A DNA stretch of 43,278 nucleotides from Peptoniphilus stercorisuis (GTDB taxonomy: Bacteria; Bacillota; Clostridia; Tissierellales; Peptoniphilaceae): NCBI RefSeq assembly GCF_017874395.1, contig NZ_JAGGLJ010000016.1:1-43278 (forward strand), written 5' to 3'. Under the pieces are notes generated by a model that worked only from the letters and a program-made list of their open reading frames with translations, was not told the origin of the DNA and did no database searches. How positions within the stretch are numbered: position 1 is the stretch's first letter; every line of letters starts with the position of its first letter. Shown here piece after piece: positions 33,996 to 41,932 of this stretch. The translations under genes were made by a program, and so were the position numbers.

Positions 33996-35948
33996 TTAAA
34001 TTTCATTTAAAGCTTTTTTTACATTTTCAGCAGTAATTCCAAAATAATTAAATATTTCTGATCCTGGACCTGATGCTCCAAATTCATCAATTGAAATAAC
34101 TTTTCCTTCTTCTGTTGCATATTTATGCCATCCAAAAGATGTAGCAGCTTCTACAACAAGTCTTCTTTTAATATTTCTTGGAAGTACTCTTTCTCTATAA
34201 TCAACACTTTGTGCTTCAAATAGTTCTCTTGAAGGCATTGAAATTACACGAGTGTTTTTATCATCTTTTGCAGCTTCTATTGCAATACTAACTTCAGAAC
34301 CTGTTGCAATAATAATCTTCTTAAGTTCTTCGTCTTCTTTTTTAACAATATAAGCTCCCTTTGCAGCTTCAAGTGATGAAGTTGAAAGATTTGGAAGAGT
34401 TTGTCTTGATAATATTAAACAAACTGGTGTTGATTTTGAACTCATAGCAACTTTCCAACCTACTGCAGCTTCAAAAGCATCTGCTGGTCTATATACAATA
34501 TTATTTGGAATAGATCTAAGCATTGCAAGTTGTTCTATTGGCTCATGAGTTGGTCCATCTTCTCCTACTCCTATTGAGTCATGAGTAAAGATAAACACAG
34601 GTGCTATTTGTTGAAGAGCTGAAAGTCTTATTGCAGGCTTCATATAGTCTGAGAATACTAAGAATGTTGCTCCATAGGATTTAAGTCCTCCATGAAGCAT
34701 AATACCATTTACAATAGCTCCCATTGCATGTTCTCTTATTCCAAAGTTGATATTTTTTCCAACTGGATTAATAGCACTAAAATTAGTTGAATTTTTCATA
34801 TTTGATTTATTTGATGGTGCAAGATCTGCTGAACCACCAAAGAAAGATTCAAACTTATCAGCAACTCTATTTAAAGCTTCTCCAGATGATGCTCTTGTTG
34901 CTAAATCTTTTTCAAATTCATAAAATTCTTTATCTTCTAAGAAAGATAAATCCCAATCTTCATTAAAAGCCTTAATTAATTTTTCATAATCTTCTTTATA
35001 TTTTTCAGAATAGATTTTTTCTACTCTTTTTTGTTTTTCATATTCAAATTCTAAATCTTTTTTAATTTCTTCAAAATATTCACGAACCTCTTCTGGCACA
35101 TAAAAATCTTTATCTTCTGGGAAGTTGAAATATTTTTTAGTTTCTATAACTCCATCTTCTCCTAATGGCTCACCATGTGCTTTTGCAAGTCCAACTCTTG
35201 GTGATCCATATCCAATTTTTGTTTTTACTTCAATTATTGCAGGATGAGTTTTATCTTCTTTAGCAAGTTTAATTGCCTCTTCTAATTCAGAGATATTATT
35301 TCCATCTTCTACAGTTATTGTTTGCCATCCAAGAGCAGAATATCTATTAAGTACATTCTCTCTAAATGCAAGATCAGTTGATCCTTCAATAGTAATTTTA
35401 TTTGAATCATAAAGTACTATTAATTTTCCAAGTTCTAATGTTCCTGCAAGTGATGAAGCTTCATTGGATATTCCTTCCATTAAGTCTCCATCTCCACATA
35501 CTACATAAGTGTTGTGATCTATTATTTCTATGTCTTTATTATATATTGCTCCAAGGTGTTTTTCTGCCATAGCCATACCTACAGCCATTGAGATACCTTG
35601 TCCAAGTGGGCCAGTTGTACATTCTACTCCAGTAGTATGTCTAAATTCTGGATGTCCTGGTGTCATAGATCCTAGTTGTCTAAATTCTTTTAGATCATCA
35701 ATACTAAGTCCATATCCAAATAAATGTAATAGTGAATATAAAAGTGCAGATCCATGTCCTGCAGATAATACAAATCTATCTCTATTAATCCATTTAGGAT
35801 CATTTGGGTTGTGTTTCATACCTTTCCATACTGTATAAGCAGCAGGTGCAGCTCCTAGTGGTAATCCTGGATGTCCTGAGTTTGCCTTTTGAATTTGATC
35901 AATACTTAATAATCTTATGGTGTTTATACATTGTTCATCAATTTTCAA
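33996..35948 (-). CDS. tkt: Transketolase
   Basis: This 650-residue thiamine-diphosphate enzyme moves two-carbon units between sugar phosphates in the non-oxidative pentose phosphate pathway. The TPP motif GDGDLMEGISNEA...YDSN, SGHPGLPLGAAP and HDSIGVGEDGPTHEP are intact, and the length is normal for a single-chain enzyme. The start is TTG 35948, six bases from AGGGGG; an in-frame GTG upstream overlaps that site. It lies 11 bases downstream of tagA, an unusual attachment of a central-carbon gene to a wall-polymer operon. It also provides ribose-5-phosphate for Prs. Confidence 0.96.
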   Translation of the reverse strand: MKIDEQCINTIRLLSIDQIQKANSGHPGLPLGAAPAAYTVWKGMKHNPNDPKWINRDRFVLSAGHGSALLYSLLHLFGYGLSIDDLKEFRQLGSMTPGHPEFRHTTGVECTTGPLGQGISMAVGMAMAEKHLGAIYNKDIEIIDHNTYVVCGDGDLMEGISNEASSLAGTLELGKLIVLYDSNKITIEGSTDLAFRENVLNRYSALGWQTITVEDGNNISELEEAIKLAKEDKTHPAIIEVKTKIGYGSPRVGLAKAHGEPLGEDGVIETKKYFNFPEDKDFYVPEEVREYFEEIKKDLEFEYEKQKRVEKIYSEKYKEDYEKLIKAFNEDWDLSFLEDKEFYEFEKDLATRASSGEALNRVADKFESFFGGSADLAPSNKSNMKNSTNFSAINPVGKNINFGIREHAMGAIVNGIMLHGGLKSYGATFLVFSDYMKPAIRLSALQQIAPVFIFTHDSIGVGEDGPTHEPIEQLAMLRSIPNNIVYRPADAFEAAVGWKVAMSSKSTPVCLILSRQTLPNLSTSSLEAAKGAYIVKKEDEELKKIIIATGSEVSIAIEAAKDDKNTRVISMPSRELFEAQSVDYRERVLPRNIKRRLVVEAATSFGWHKYATEEGKVISIDEFGASGPGSEIFNYFGITAENVKKALNEI

Positions 35949-35959
35949 TTTTATCCCCC

Positions 35960-36718
35960 TCACTTTACGGAATTCTTATCTACTATTATTGCAATTAAAA
36001 ATTTGGGAATAGCTAGTTGCCTTTTTATTCTAGATGGATTTGTAATTAATCTATAAAACCATTCTAAGTTTAACTTTATAAAAATTTCTGGAGCTCTTTT
36101 CATATCTCCTGATAGAATATCTATTACCCCACCATTTCCTATAATTAGCTTAGAATCAAGTTTTTCAGCGTTTTCATTAATCCATATCTCTTGTTTGGGA
36201 AATCCCAGCCCCAAAAAGATTATATCAGGTTTTAAACTATTTATCTCATTTATTACAACTTTTTCTTCTTCATGATCCTTCATTCCAAGATGAATACCCT
36301 TGAAATATCCATCATGATGGCCTATTACATTTAAATTAGGATGGTCTTTTTTTAAATTTTCAGAAGCTCTTTTTGCAACTCCAGGTTTTGCACCTAAAAG
36401 ATAAATTGAATATCCTTCTTTTTCTGCAATATCTATAAGTTTCATAGAAATATCAAAACCAGTTACCCTTTCCTTAAGAGGTTTCTTCCTCATTTTAGAA
36501 CCATAGATTAAACCAATTCCATCAGCTATAACTAAATCTCCTGAATTAATTATATCCTTTATTTCATTATTGTCCCTTGCATCCATTACAATTTCTGTAT
36601 TTGGAGTAAAGATTTTTTTAATTTTTCCATCTTCTTTTAAAAAACCTTTTACAATTTCTGTTGCCTCTTTAAAATCTATATTAAATATATCTACACCAAA
36701 TATACTTACCTTTTCCAT
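35960..36718 (-). CDS. tagA: WecG/TagA/CpsF-family glycosyltransferase (GT26)
   Basis: This 252-residue enzyme has the GT26 blocks FTPNTEIVMDA, VIADGIGLIYGSK, VTGFDISMKL, YLLGAKPGVAKRA, FLGLGFPKQEIWI and GGVIDILSG. TagA-type enzymes add ManNAc to lipid-linked GlcNAc to make the linkage unit of teichoic acids or secondary wall polymers. It is in an operon directly after csaB (3-base gap). The symbol is by family; the sugar used here is not proven. Confidence 0.9.
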   Translation of the reverse strand: MEKVSIFGVDIFNIDFKEATEIVKGFLKEDGKIKKIFTPNTEIVMDARDNNEIKDIINSGDLVIADGIGLIYGSKMRKKPLKERVTGFDISMKLIDIAEKEGYSIYLLGAKPGVAKRASENLKKDHPNLNVIGHHDGYFKGIHLGMKDHEEEKVVINEINSLKPDIIFLGLGFPKQEIWINENAEKLDSKLIIGNGGVIDILSGDMKRAPEIFIKLNLEWFYRLITNPSRIKRQLAIPKFLIAIIVDKNSVK

Positions 36719-36721
36719 ACT

Positions 36722-37843
36722 TCACCTCTTTAATACTTCAATTACAGCCTCATTATGCTTATCAGTTAAACTATAAAATCTCTTTAAATGAGTATTAGTT
36801 TCTTCCATAAGCATATCTAAATTTTCAACTGCATTAATTATTTCCTTAGCAACATCATCTGAGTTAAAATCCTCAACATAGTGATTTTGAATTCTATTTA
36901 ATTCCTTCATCAAACCATCAATCTTCGGATCATAGGAAATTCCTATGGGATATGCACCCATAAGTGTTGCAAAAATTAATCCATGTAGTCTCATTGAAAG
37001 CATAATATCCATATTTCCAACAAGTGACAAATATCTCTCTATATGAAGATATTCTTTAACTAAATAAATATTATCATACTTTTTCTTTAACTTATTATAA
37101 ATCTCAGTTTCAATATCTAAATCTACATGATAAAAAAATGGAATTAAAATAATATTCACATCTTCTTTTTCTTTTATTTTTTCTACAGTTTTTATTATTT
37201 CTTCCACTGTTCTTTTTCTATATCCCTTCCAATTTATAATTGTAAGAGCTATATTTTTTTTATTTTTATCTATACCTAGTTTTTCAAGCAGTTCTTTTCC
37301 ATCTTCTAAAGAAGGTTTATTTATTCCAAAGACAGTATCTGTTGTAACAAGAATATCTCTATTAATTCCCATATCACTTAAATATCTTTTAGACTGATTG
37401 TCCCGTACATTAATAAAATCAACTTTATTTAAAATTCTTTTAGTTAAAATCCTATTAAACTTAAGACTTATTGGTCCAATACCTTGAGAATATATAAAGG
37501 TCTTTTTCTTAAAAAATAATGCCAGTTTTAAAATAGCAAGATAATATAAAATCGACTTTTTACTTGTTACATCTTGAAGAAGTGATCCACCACCAGAAAC
37601 TAGCATATCACAGTCCCTAATGGCAGAAATAATATCACTAATCTTCGATCTATTAACAGACTCAACATTGTATTTTGCCATAGTCCAGTCAGGATTTTTT
37701 GAAAGAACTACAATATCAATATTTGAAGATTTTTTTCTTATTCCGTCAATAAGACCTTTTAAAATTGCTTCATCACCTATATTATTGTATCCAAAATATC
37801 CTGAAACTAGGATTTTATAGCGCTTTTGCAATGTATTTGTCAT
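36722..37843 (-). CDS. csaB: Polysaccharide pyruvyl transferase CsaB
   Basis: This 373-residue member of the pyruvyl transferase family has VSGYFGYNNIGDEAILKGL at the start, VSGGGSLLQDVTSKKS in the middle and MLSMRLHGLIFA in the C-terminal half. CsaB adds pyruvate ketals to a wall polysaccharide, which then anchors proteins with SLH domains. Its start lies within the 3' end of the DUF5693 gene (29-base overlap), indicating tight coupling. Confidence 0.92.
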   Translation of the reverse strand: MTNTLQKRYKILVSGYFGYNNIGDEAILKGLIDGIRKKSSNIDIVVLSKNPDWTMAKYNVESVNRSKISDIISAIRDCDMLVSGGGSLLQDVTSKKSILYYLAILKLALFFKKKTFIYSQGIGPISLKFNRILTKRILNKVDFINVRDNQSKRYLSDMGINRDILVTTDTVFGINKPSLEDGKELLEKLGIDKNKKNIALTIINWKGYRKRTVEEIIKTVEKIKEKEDVNIILIPFFYHVDLDIETEIYNKLKKKYDNIYLVKEYLHIERYLSLVGNMDIMLSMRLHGLIFATLMGAYPIGISYDPKIDGLMKELNRIQNHYVEDFNSDDVAKEIINAVENLDMLMEETNTHLKRFYSLTDKHNEAVIEVLKR

Positions 37844-39899
37844 ACCCTTTCATTATTATTTGAGCAATTACAATTAAAATTAAACCTAAAATTGTAGCTC
37901 CAACAAATTCAATTAATATTCTTGAAAAACTAATATTTAGTGGAGTTCTAATATGAGAAAAAGTATTTACAATATCAGCTTGTCCAATAGCTGTAAACAT
38001 TGTAAGAAGTAATATTAAAAATTCTCCACGTTTTTTATATCCTAAATATATTAATAAAAATACTGCAGGATATCCAATAAATATTGCCTTAGTTCTAGGT
38101 CTTGCAGGAAGAATATTTTCTAGCATATTTCTAAATAAAAGTTCTATACTTGGTACCTTAGCACTAGTATTTCCACCTCTTAAAATAAATAATGCAAGAA
38201 TAACTAAAACAAGTGCTCCAAGTCCTGCTTGCCAAAAAGTAACACTTTGATTTAGAGCCTTAGTCAATTCCTTTACCTCAAGTCTTGGCTTTGTAATATC
38301 TTCTCTATAAAAACCTACATAGGCCATAAATATAAATATAGATAAAAGTATTGGCAATAATTGAGAAATCTTAACACCTCTAAATATTGTAAGCTCCATT
38401 AAATAATTAGTACCACTCATAAATGAAATTTCCATTAAAGCACCAATCATAGACACTATAATTGCAGCTAAAAGAGTAAGAGTACTGTGAATAAATATCT
38501 TAGATAACTTCATAGGTCTTTTTGACTTTCTAGCATTGTTAAAATTCTCCATAATAATACATACTGCAAGAGATGGATAAGCTACAATTGCAGCTAAATT
38601 AAACAATACATTTCCAAGATCTTCCTTCTTTCCAAGTAAGAAGAACATTGCACTTAATAATGCCCCTATTACAAAGAAAACTGATTGAAGTTTTATTCCT
38701 ATTCCAAATACAAGTCCTAAAAGAATAACAGAAGCTGCAGTAGTACCAAGTGCAACTGGAAATTTCATCTTATTATTTACTTCCCAATTTCCCATTGGAT
38801 TTGCATTTCCATCTTCATATCCCTTTTCTACAAGTCTTTCATTTAAATCTCCTAAAACTTTTCCATATACACTAGCTTCTGGAATCATTTTATTATTTTT
38901 AATAAATGGTTTTAAAAATACAACAGAAATATTTCTTTCTGAAATAGCTCTATAATAAACATTAGTAAGCTCTTCTCCATTGTGATGTCCTGGAATTTTA
39001 TAATCAAATTCATTTTGGATATAATCCCAAGTTGTAAATACTCTTACTTTTTTTACATCATCTTTTTTTATTACAGAATTTATTCCATCTAAATCTAAAT
39101 GACCTCTTTGATTAGATGCTTCAACCATTCCCATAGCTAGATTTCTACTATTAATTTCCTTTATAAAATCACTTTGAATATTTTCATCATCTTCAGTGTT
39201 TTTATAAAATTCTTTTCCTGAAAAAACTATATAATTTTGATTCTTTGAATATTTATCAACAGATTCTAAAAATCTATTCATAGAATATCTTGTATCTTGA
39301 TAATCTTCAGTAAAAGTAGGTCTTAAATTAATTTGAATATTTTCAATATCTTTTATATTGTTAATTTTTTCCTCTTCAAAACCAAGTCCAATATACTCAA
39401 GTACAGATCCAGTAAAACCGTCATCTCCAACTCTTTGACCTAAAATATTTAAAGCATCAGATTTATAAAGTACAATATCTTCAAAATTTCCTTTAATCTT
39501 AATTTGATTTTTTGAAATTTCTTCAATTTCTCTTTTTTCTTTTAGAGAATTAAGTCCTTCTTTAATAAAATCTAAATCTTCAGCATTTCCCTCAACTATT
39601 AAATCAATTCCATCATTATAAGTTTTAATATTTTTTGTTGGATCTTTTTTCATTGAATTAATACTAGATTCATTTATCATTACAGTAGTTATGCCATTTT
39701 CTGATAATTCCTTAAAATAATCCTTAGGATTTTTGCCCAAACTAAAACCCATTCTTACAAAATCATCATAATCAGCACAAATTTCATAGTTTTTATAAAC
39801 TTTCTCAGCTTTAAGTCTTCCATTTACAAAATAAAAGGAAGAAATAATTGATAAAAGTATAAAAACTGCAAATATTTTGTTTTTATAGTTTTTTAACAT
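37815..39899 (-). CDS. DUF5693 polytopic membrane protein
   Basis: This 694-residue protein has one N-terminal membrane helix (about 7-26), a large extracytoplasmic region (about 30-375) and about eight or nine C-terminal helices from about 378 on. The outer domain reads as a barrel-like repeat (ELSENGITTVMINESSI and RNISVVFLKPFIKN). It is known as DUF5693 and is regularly found beside csaB in Firmicutes, so a role in making, flipping or displaying the pyruvylated polymer is plausible, but no function is established. First gene of the operon; AAAGGAG precedes the start. Confidence 0.8.
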   Translation of the reverse strand: MLKNYKNKIFAVFILLSIISSFYFVNGRLKAEKVYKNYEICADYDDFVRMGFSLGKNPKDYFKELSENGITTVMINESSINSMKKDPTKNIKTYNDGIDLIVEGNAEDLDFIKEGLNSLKEKREIEEISKNQIKIKGNFEDIVLYKSDALNILGQRVGDDGFTGSVLEYIGLGFEEEKINNIKDIENIQINLRPTFTEDYQDTRYSMNRFLESVDKYSKNQNYIVFSGKEFYKNTEDDENIQSDFIKEINSRNLAMGMVEASNQRGHLDLDGINSVIKKDDVKKVRVFTTWDYIQNEFDYKIPGHHNGEELTNVYYRAISERNISVVFLKPFIKNNKMIPEASVYGKVLGDLNERLVEKGYEDGNANPMGNWEVNNKMKFPVALGTTAASVILLGLVFGIGIKLQSVFFVIGALLSAMFFLLGKKEDLGNVLFNLAAIVAYPSLAVCIIMENFNNARKSKRPMKLSKIFIHSTLTLLAAIIVSMIGALMEISFMSGTNYLMELTIFRGVKISQLLPILLSIFIFMAYVGFYREDITKPRLEVKELTKALNQSVTFWQAGLGALVLVILALFILRGGNTSAKVPSIELLFRNMLENILPARPRTKAIFIGYPAVFLLIYLGYKKRGEFLILLLTMFTAIGQADIVNTFSHIRTPLNISFSRILIEFVGATILGLILIVIAQIIMKGYDKYIAKAL

Positions 39900-39974
39900 T
39901 TTATCTCCTTTAGTCTTTTTTTACTCTATAAGTATAACAATCATTATACTATGAAAATATAGAATTTTACATAT

Positions 39975-40006
39975 AAAAATAGGCTTTAGATTTAATCTAA
40001 AGCCTA
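39975..40006 (-). terminator. Terminator after mazF
   Basis: A perfect 12-bp stem (TAGGCTTTAGAT with ATCTAAAGCCTA, loop TTA) is followed by T5 on the minus strand. It separates mazF from the wall-polymer operon. Confidence 0.92.
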
Positions 40007-40026
40007 TAAGTATGTATATTATCCAA

Positions 40027-40371
40027 TTACTTAAGATGTAGGCTGACTTTAATAGCATTGTCTATATCAGTCATTATACCATCACCAAATTTGCCTATTT
40101 TCTCTCTCAACCTTTTTTTATCTATGGTCCTTATTTGCTCTAATAATATTACAGAATTCTTTGGAAGCGGAACACTTTTTGATTCCACATTCACATGTGT
40201 AGGCAACTTTGCCTTATTTAGTTGAGATGTAATAGCAGCAACTATAATAGTTGGTGAATACTTATTACCAACATCATTTTGAATAACAACAACAGGTCTT
40301 ACACCACCTTGTTCAGAACCTATAACAGGCGACAAGTCGGCGTAAAATATATCTCCTCTCTTAATTAACAT
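40027..40371 (-). CDS. mazF: MazF/EndoA-type mRNA endoribonuclease
   Basis: This 114-residue toxin-fold RNase is close to Bacillus subtilis MazF (EndoA), which cuts single-stranded mRNA at UACAU. The start [30 protein letters not shown] and the catalytic residues R25 and T48 are conserved, as is [15 protein letters not shown]. No antitoxin gene precedes it: acpS-nnrD ends 21 bases upstream with no space for MazE. In Bacillus the order is acpS, a lipoprotein gene, alr, mazE, mazF, so the location is ancestral but the antitoxin and alr are missing here. Confidence 0.93.
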   Translation of the reverse strand: MLIKRGDIFYADLSPVIGSEQGGVRPVVVIQNDVGNKYSPTIIVAAITSQLNKAKLPTHVNVESKSVPLPKNSVILLEQIRTIDKKRLREKIGKFGDGIMTDIDNAIKVSLHLK

Positions 40372-40392
40372 AATATCGCACCTTATATAATA

Positions 40393-41568
40393 TTAAGTAG
40401 TTTCAAATTCATCTTTTATACATTCTGAAACTGCCTTGTAAATATTTCTAATAATATCTGAAGCAATTAAAGCTTCTTCACCTACAGCTTCTTTTGCTAA
40501 GTCACCAGCACGACCATGTAAATAAGAACCATAACAAGTTGCATTAAATATGTCTATGTTTTGTCCCAGAAGTGAAGCAATTATACCAGTTAAAACATCT
40601 CCAGATCCTGCAGTTGCCATTCCTGGATTGCCACTTCTATTTATATATACCCTTTTACCGTCAGTAACAACTGTATTATTACCCTTTAATAAAAGAACAC
40701 ATTTATATTTTAGCGCAAAGCTCTTAGCAAGTTTAATTCTATTAATTTGTATTTCATCTATACTATACCCATATAATCTAGAAAACTCTGAATTATGTGG
40801 AGTTAATATTGTAGTATAGGGCTTTCTTTTTTCAAGTAATTTCATATTTTTTGATAAATTAGTAATTCCATCTGCATCAATTACAATATTTTTATTTATC
40901 TTAAGCACACTATCAAGTATTTTCTCTTCATTACTTGATAGTCCCATTCCAGGTCCAATTGCAATTGAGTCCATTTTTTCTAGAAAATCATTCATATTAT
41001 TTAAATTATCAAAAGATTTAGCTATAACTTCAATATATTTAATACTCATAATATCCATTATATCCTCAGGAACAATATTATATACAAGTCCTGATCCTGT
41101 TCTCATTGCAGCATTAGAAGATAAATAGGCAGATCCAGTCATTCCCTTTTTACCTGCTATAATTGCAACTTTTCCAAAATCTCCCTTATGAGCATTTTTA
41201 TTTCTTTTATTTAAAAACTTAAATTCACTATCATTTAATTTTTCTCTAAAATTTGATACAGCTATGGCATACTCCCTTTCATGAGATATACTTAAATCAA
41301 ATACATTGTCAAAAACAATGGCATATGGAGCATTGTTTTTATGGTATATTTTTATATCTTTAAAAGATAATTTAGATATTCCAGTTTTCATTGATTTAGA
41401 AACTGCTTCCTTTGCAGCATAAAGTCCTGATATTGTCTCTATATTATAATTTTTTCCTTTTATGTATAAAATTTCTTCATCATTAAAAATTTTAAATAAA
41501 AACTTTTCATTAAACTTCTCATAGACTTTTTTTATTCTGCTAACTTTTACAATATCTACCCCAAGCAT
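40393..41568 (-). CDS. Fusion of holo-ACP synthase (AcpS) and NAD(P)HX dehydratase (NnrD)
   Basis: This 391-residue fusion has two domains. Residues 1-110 are AcpS, which loads phosphopantetheine onto acyl carrier protein: MLGVDIVKVSRI with Asp5, LYAAKEAVSKSM with Glu54, LSISHEREYAIAVS. Residues 125-385 are NnrD, which repairs hydrated NAD(P)H using ADP/ATP: GDFGKVAIIAGKKGMTGSAYL, IGPGMG, DADGITNL, LTPHNSEFSRL, GNPGMATAGSGDVLTGIIA (Asp324). NnrD is usually alone or joined to the NnrE epimerase; the epimerase domain is absent. Reading is continuous and both halves keep their key residues, so this is not a sequencing frameshift. AGGTG precedes the start. Confidence 0.93.
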   Translation of the reverse strand: MLGVDIVKVSRIKKVYEKFNEKFLFKIFNDEEILYIKGKNYNIETISGLYAAKEAVSKSMKTGISKLSFKDIKIYHKNNAPYAIVFDNVFDLSISHEREYAIAVSNFREKLNDSEFKFLNKRNKNAHKGDFGKVAIIAGKKGMTGSAYLSSNAAMRTGSGLVYNIVPEDIMDIMSIKYIEVIAKSFDNLNNMNDFLEKMDSIAIGPGMGLSSNEEKILDSVLKINKNIVIDADGITNLSKNMKLLEKRKPYTTILTPHNSEFSRLYGYSIDEIQINRIKLAKSFALKYKCVLLLKGNNTVVTDGKRVYINRSGNPGMATAGSGDVLTGIIASLLGQNIDIFNATCYGSYLHGRAGDLAKEAVGEEALIASDIIRNIYKAVSECIKDEFETT

Positions 41569-41716
41569 ATAATCACCTAATCTTTTATCTTAAAAGTATT
41601 AAACATAATTTTTATATTATACCATATATAATTATAGAGTATAATTCTAATTAATAGTTAAATAAATCTCTAATATATTTTTAATTTTTTATTACAATTA
41701 TAACTTTCAATATAGT

Positions 41717-41745
41717 TTGACAAATCACACAAACTATTGTACTAT
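41717..41745 (+). promoter_or_regulatory. tyrS promoter
   Basis: A perfect TTGACA (41717-41722) and TACTAT (41740-41745) are spaced by 17. Transcription would start at about 41752, just upstream of the T-box stem. Confidence 0.8.
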
Positions 41746-41751
41746 ATCTTT

Positions 41752-41921
41752 AAATTCATACATAGACATTGATGATATCAAGTAGGACTATTTTGAAATA
41801 GATAGTTTGAAATTACAATATCTAAGTCTTAGGTAACTGTGCTTAAACAGTAAGAGGCTACGGCGAAGAAAGGTGGTAACACGAATGCGTCCTTTCGTAT
41901 GCGCGTAGTATTTTTTATTTT
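41752..41921 (+). ncRNA. T-box leader of tyrS with short Stem I
   Basis: Stem I pairs GAC (41765-41767) with GTC (41826-41828) and GATAT (41774-41778) with ATATC (41818-41822). The specifier loop has AGTA (41781-41784) opposite GAA (41809-41811) and the Tyr codon TAC at 41814-41816. Above it only a small hairpin (ACTAT/ATAGT) remains, without the distal AGAGAG and GGTG elements. Stem III is ACTGT/ACAGT (41836-41851). The antiterminator pairs AAAGG with CCTTT around TGGT (41874-41877), and a competing hairpin (41881-41906) precedes T6. The T-box element reads AGGTGGTAACACG instead of GGTACCGCG. Confidence 0.88.
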
Positions 41922-41932
41922 TAGGAGGATAT

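Larger units (their letters stand above)
41569..41932. other. Intergenic region with divergent promoters and the tyrS T-box
   Basis: This 364-base gap holds the tyrS promoter and T-box in its right half. The left half is AT-rich and should contain the acpS-nnrD promoter; a TATAAT on the minus strand near 41628 is a possible -10 without a good -35. Nothing else was recognised. Confidence 0.6.

Noticed and set aside
40372-40392. Hidden MazE antitoxin between acpS-nnrD and mazF
   Set aside because: Only 21 bases separate the two genes and they hold just the mazF ribosome site. The opposite strand and downstream gap have no small frame with a start site.
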